A DNA stretch of 64,000 nt from Flavobacterium sp. (GTDB lineage: Bacteria > Bacteroidota > Bacteroidia > Flavobacteriales > Flavobacteriaceae): contig NZ_CP136574.1 in the NCBI RefSeq assembly GCF_035195345.1, positions 434,001-498,000 of the forward strand. The letters run 5' to 3'. A program made the position numbers and the translations under genes. Under the pieces are notes generated by a model. The model was given only the letters and a program-made list of their open reading frames with translations, ran no database searches and was not told where the DNA came from. How positions within the stretch are numbered: the first letter of the stretch is position 1; every line of letters begins with the position of its first letter. Of the stretch, positions 60,653 through 64,000 are shown one piece after another.

Positions 60653-62824
60653 TTATTTTTTAACTTGAGTATCAGTACCTAATCTTTGTAAATATGCAAT
60701 AAGAGCTATAATTTCTCTATTTTTCAACGGAGCAGCTGTTTCATTTCCAAATGATTTCTTAATATCTGGATTAGCCAATAAATTGGTTTCAATTTTAGTA
60801 GCTTGTTCGTCCATATGTTTAAGAGCATTATTAATTTCCGCATCAGAATAAGGAACCCCTAAAGTTACCATGGCTCTCATTTTATCTTGAGTAGATGATT
60901 TATCCAACTCATTTTTGATTAACCATTGGTATCTTGGCATAATTGATTTCTCATTTAAACCTTGAGGATCATACATGTGGTTAAAATGCCAATCGTCTGA
61001 TCTACCTCCGTTAAACGGTTTTCCTGTTACACCCTCACGAGCTAAATCTGGACCCGTACGTTTAGAACCCCATAAGAATGGATGGTCGTAAACAAATTCA
61101 CCCGCTTTAGAATAGTCACCATAACGCTCTACTTCTGAACGGAACGGACGAACCATTTGTGAGTGACAACCCACACAACCTTCTCTAATGTATAAATCTC
61201 TACCTTCTAATTCAAGAGGTGTGTAAGGTTTAACAGATGAAATAGTTGGAATATTTGATTTTACTAAAATGGTTGGCAAAATTTGGATTAAACCTCCAAT
61301 TAAAATAGCAACTGTAGTCAATAACATAAATTGAACTGGTTTTCTTTCTAACCAAGAGTGTAATTTTTCACCTTTTAAACGGTTAGGAGAAATTACAGCT
61401 AAAGCTGGTGCTTCTACTAATTCATTCTCTACTGGAGAACCTTGTCTAACGGTTCTAATGATGTTATATACTAATACAATAACTCCCGTAAGATATAAAG
61501 TTCCACCCACAGCACGCATCCAATACATTGGCATTAATTCGGTTACTGTTTCCAAGAAATTACCGTATTGTAATGCTCCACCATCTGGTTTAAATTGTTT
61601 CCACATAGAAGCTTGCGTAAATCCAGCAACATACATTGGAAGCGAGTATAAAATAATACCTAAAGTACCAATCCAAAAATGGAAATTCGCTAATTTTTCA
61701 GAGAATAATTTTGTTTTTGTCATTCTTGGGATTAACCAATAGATCATACCAAATGATAAGAAACCATTCCAAGCTAAAGCTCCAACGTGAACGTGAGCAA
61801 TAATCCAATCTGTAAAGTGCGCAATAGCATTAACGTTTTTCAATGATAACATTGGACCTTCAAAAGTTGCCATACCATAGCCTGTAATAGCTACAACGAA
61901 GAATTTCAATACAGCATCAGTACGAACTTTATCCCAAACACCTCTTAATGTTAATAATCCATTAATCATACCACCCCAAGATGGAGCAATCAACATTACA
62001 GAGAAAACAACTCCTAAGTTTTGAGCCCAATCTGGTAAAGCAGTGTATAATAAGTGGTGAGGTCCAGCCCAAATATAAATGAAGATTAACGACCAAAAGT
62101 GAATAATTGATAATCTATATGAGTACACAGGACGATTTGCTACTTTAGGAACAAAGTAATACATCATTCCTAAGAATGGCGTAGTTAAGAAAAATGCTAC
62201 CGCATTGTGTCCATACCACCATTGTACTAAAGCATCTTGAACACCAGCATAAACCGAATATGATTTCATTGCTGAAACTGGTAATTCTAAACTGTTAAAA
62301 ATGTGAAGAACTGCAACTGTTACAAACGTAGCGATATAAAACCATATAGCTACATAAATATGACGTTCTCTTCTTTTAATAATCGTTCCAATCATATTGA
62401 TACCAAAAACTACCCAAATTAGAGCAATTGCAATATCAATTGGCCATTCTAACTCTGCATATTCTTTAGAAGTTGAATAACCTAATGGCAAAGATACTGC
62501 TGCAGCAACAATAATTAATTGCCATCCCCAAAAGTGAACTTTACTTAAAAAGTCACTAAACATTCTAGTTTTTAACAAACGTTGCATAGAGTAATATACT
62601 CCAGCAAACATTGCATTTCCAACGAAGGCAAAAATGACCGCATTGGTGTGTAAAGGTCTTAAGCGCCCAAAACTTAAAAACGAAATGCCGCTTGTTAAGT
62701 TTGGAAACAAAAATAGGAAAGCTAAAATAAGCCCTACTAACATCCCCACTACTCCGAAAACGATACTAGCGTAGATGAAATTCCGTACAATTTTGTTGTC
62801 GTAATAAAATTGTTGCTTCTCCAT
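60653..62824 (-). CDS. ccoNO: Fused cbb3 cytochrome c oxidase subunits CcoN and CcoO
   Basis: A 723-residue fusion typical of Bacteroidota. Residues about 1-480 are CcoN, the heme-copper catalytic subunit (histidine ligands in LRPLHTNAVIFAFVGN, QWWYGHNAVAFF and AHVHVGALAWNG). Residues about 520-723 are CcoO with a heme c site C550-x2-C553-H554 (EGCVGCHSQMVRPF). It reduces oxygen at low tension and pumps protons. Confidence 0.97.
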   Translation of the reverse strand: MEKQQFYYDNKIVRNFIYASIVFGVVGMLVGLILAFLFLFPNLTSGISFLSFGRLRPLHTNAVIFAFVGNAMFAGVYYSMQRLLKTRMFSDFLSKVHFWGWQLIIVAAAVSLPLGYSTSKEYAELEWPIDIAIALIWVVFGINMIGTIIKRRERHIYVAIWFYIATFVTVAVLHIFNSLELPVSAMKSYSVYAGVQDALVQWWYGHNAVAFFLTTPFLGMMYYFVPKVANRPVYSYRLSIIHFWSLIFIYIWAGPHHLLYTALPDWAQNLGVVFSVMLIAPSWGGMINGLLTLRGVWDKVRTDAVLKFFVVAITGYGMATFEGPMLSLKNVNAIAHFTDWIIAHVHVGALAWNGFLSFGMIYWLIPRMTKTKLFSEKLANFHFWIGTLGIILYSLPMYVAGFTQASMWKQFKPDGGALQYGNFLETVTELMPMYWMRAVGGTLYLTGVIVLVYNIIRTVRQGSPVENELVEAPALAVISPNRLKGEKLHSWLERKPVQFMLLTTVAILIGGLIQILPTILVKSNIPTISSVKPYTPLELEGRDLYIREGCVGCHSQMVRPFRSEVERYGDYSKAGEFVYDHPFLWGSKRTGPDLAREGVTGKPFNGGRSDDWHFNHMYDPQGLNEKSIMPRYQWLIKNELDKSSTQDKMRAMVTLGVPYSDAEINNALKHMDEQATKIETNLLANPDIKKSFGNETAAPLKNREIIALIAYLQRLGTDTQVKK

Positions 62825-62827
62825 AAA

Positions 62828-63022
62828 TTAGATTGATTTTTGTTTTTCTGTTTGTATTAATTTGTTTGGATTCTCTTTTACAATTTCATCGTCAAATAAC
62901 ATTCTGACTGATGGTGTGTAGTCATCATCATATTGGCCACTTTTAACTGCTTTTATAAAAGCAATTAAAAAAGCTATAGCTACTACTATACTGATCGTGA
63001 TTAATAAATAAATGACACTCAT
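62828..63022 (-). CDS. ccoS: CcoS, cbb3 oxidase maturation protein
   Basis: A 64-residue protein with one N-terminal helix (SVIYLLITISIVVAIAFLIA), a SGQYDDDYTPSVRMLFDDE segment characteristic of CcoS, and a short charged tail. CcoS helps insert heme and copper. It is the first gene of ccoS-NO-Q-P, beginning about 15 bases after a predicted start site. Confidence 0.92.
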   Translation of the reverse strand: MSVIYLLITISIVVAIAFLIAFIKAVKSGQYDDDYTPSVRMLFDDEIVKENPNKLIQTEKQKSI

Positions 63023-63039
63023 ACCTTAAATTGTGTTAA

Positions 63040-63047
63040 CAAAGTTA
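63040..63047 (-). promoter_or_regulatory. -7 box of the cco operon
   Basis: On the minus strand TAACTTTG fits TAnnTTTG; a start site near 63036 would lie 15 bases before ccoS. Confidence 0.55.
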
Positions 63048-63067
63048 CTTTTACTCGTTTTTATAAA

Positions 63068-63085
63068 ACATGACTTTTATCATGT
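63068..63085. promoter_or_regulatory. FNR/CRP-like palindrome upstream of ccoS
   Basis: ACATGA-N6-TCATGT is a perfect 6-bp inverted repeat. Its centre is about 40 bases before the predicted cco start site, the usual class II position for an FNR/CRP-family activator. cbb3 genes are often under FNR-type control; the regulator is inferred. Confidence 0.5.
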
Positions 63086-63104
63086 ATTAAAATTTTCTTA
63101 AAAT

Positions 63105-64000
63105 TTAGTCTACTAATCGCTTTCTTGCATACAAATTCGTCATAATTGTCACAAAGCTAACAATGGTTATTGTGCTCAATGGCATAATGATAGCCGCTAC
63201 AATTGGATCTAATTTACCGGTCACTGCATAACTTAATCCTACTACATTATATAATAAAGAAAGACCAAAACTCATGTAAATTGTTTTCATTGCGTTTTTA
63301 GAATAACGCATGAAAAAAGCTATCTTATCAAATTGAGATGCATCTAAAATACCATCACAGGCGGGTGAAAACACATTTACGTTTTCTGAAATAGACAATC
63401 CCAAATTACTTTGAGCTAAAGCACCAGCATCGTTTAACCCATCACCTACCATCATTACATTTTTGCCTTCTTTTTGGAGTTGTTCAATAAATTGTAATTT
63501 TTGCTCAGGCTTTTGATTGAATACTAATGTAGTTTTTGCTGGCAACATTTTTTCCAATATGCTACGTTCACCATCATTATCGCCCGATAAAACCACTAAA
63601 TTGTATTGCTTCGTTAAATCATCAAATAATTGCTCTAATCCTTTTCTGTATTGGTTATTGAACACGTAACTTCCTTTATAAACTCCATTGATTTCAACAT
63701 GCACTTTGGTTTTCTTATGCGTGTTTTCGGTCATGGTTTTTAGGAATTGTGACGAACCTAACTTTACTGTATTTCCATCGATTTCAGCGAAAATTCCTTT
63801 TCCGATGATTTCCTCGAAGCTTGAAGTTTCTAATTTTTCTTGATTCGGAATGAACTCGTACAATCTTCTACTTAAGGGATGATTTGAACCTCGTAAAACA
63901 TTCTTCAATAATTTTAATTCGGATACATTTAATTCGGTTCCTTCGTAAGTAATGGCTGTTTTTTTATTGGTTGTAATCGTTCCGGTTTTATCGAAAACAA
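63105..64000 (-). CDS. ccoI: Copper P-type ATPase CcoI, C-terminal part (runs off the window)
   Basis: The frame is open to the window edge and begins within VFDKTGTIT, the phosphorylation motif, followed by HPLSRRL (HP locus), GDGLNDAGALAQS hinge and two C-terminal helices. The metal-binding domains and most helices lie beyond 64000. Position before ccoS-ccoNO supports the cbb3-linked copper exporter CcoI. The apparent ATG-like start at 63908 is internal. Confidence 0.9.
   Translation of the reverse strand, partial: VFDKTGTITTNKKTAITYEGTELNVSELKLLKNVLRGSNHPLSRRLYEFIPNQEKLETSSFEEIIGKGIFAEIDGNTVKLGSSQFLKTMTENTHKKTKVHVEINGVYKGSYVFNNQYRKGLEQLFDDLTKQYNLVVLSGDNDGERSILEKMLPAKTTLVFNQKPEQKLQFIEQLQKEGKNVMMVGDGLNDAGALAQSNLGLSISENVNVFSPACDGILDASQFDKIAFFMRYSKNAMKTIYMSFGLSLLYNVVGLSYAVTGKLDPIVAAIIMPLSTITIVSFVTIMTNLYARKRLVD

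Overview
The window comes from a low-GC member of the Bacteroidota, most likely a Flavobacterium-like Flavobacteriaceae. The support is indirect but consistent: a fused cbb3 oxidase CcoNO, a PorX regulator of type IX secretion, a fused LpxC/FabZ, menaquinone genes, -7 boxes of the Bacteroidota form TAnnTTTG, and weak Shine-Dalgarno sequences. No species can be named from the sequence alone.

Layout. (1) 1-8.6 kb, minus strand: end of a MiaE-like tRNA hydroxylase gene, then a menaquinone cluster (menB, menA, menC) interleaved with two membrane PH-domain proteins, an MBL-fold hydrolase, a TPR protein and a TPM-domain protein. (2) 8.7-15.2 kb: a C1 peptidase, a serine hydrolase lipoprotein, CvfB-like RNA-binding protein, a phosphate-selective-type porin, prmA and clpS. 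(3) 15.2-22.8 kb, minus strand: sucD and a lipid A set (lpxD, lpxC-fabZ, lpxA, a second LpxD-like gene) with efp and an HD-domain gene. (4) 23-26.7 kb: porX, tsaE, ald and a small membrane-anchored protein. (5) 26.8-28.5 kb: tRNA-Val followed by four tandem cassettes, each a GIY-YIG nuclease gene running into a tRNA-like remnant. (6) 28.6-32.2 kb: pepT and an M28 peptidase. (7) 32.2-45.8 kb, accessory: an IS110-family element inside a 37-bp-period repeat, a DUF2130 gene and a decayed second copy of its 5' end, a JAMM-like protein, an AT-rich PD-(D/E)XK protein, a WYL regulator with two paralogous small genes and a shared palindrome, an IS3-family element with 3-bp target duplication, and a broken alpha/beta-hydrolase gene. 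(8) 45.8-56.7 kb: pheT, a decayed secreted-protein gene, a DUF2520-kdsC pair, a UbiA-Maf-MscS operon, a PIG-L deacetylase and a sodium:solute symporter with a 33-residue leader gene. (9) 56.7-64 kb, minus strand: the cbb3 oxidase locus ccoI-ccoS-ccoNO-ccoQ-ccoP, then ccoG-ccoH and a SafE-like gene, with an FNR/CRP-like palindrome placed about 40 bases before a predicted ccoS start site.

How the genes fit together. Menaquinone made by the men genes is the quinone expected to feed the respiratory chain that ends in the cbb3 oxidase; the ccoGHIS set serves oxidase assembly and copper delivery. The lpx cluster and kdsC supply lipid A and Kdo for the outer membrane, in which the porin and secreted hydrolases sit, and PorX regulates type IX secretion. 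The most unusual stretch is the tRNA/GIY-YIG array; next are the IS110 insertion in a palindromic repeat and the JAMM/PD-(D/E)XK region.
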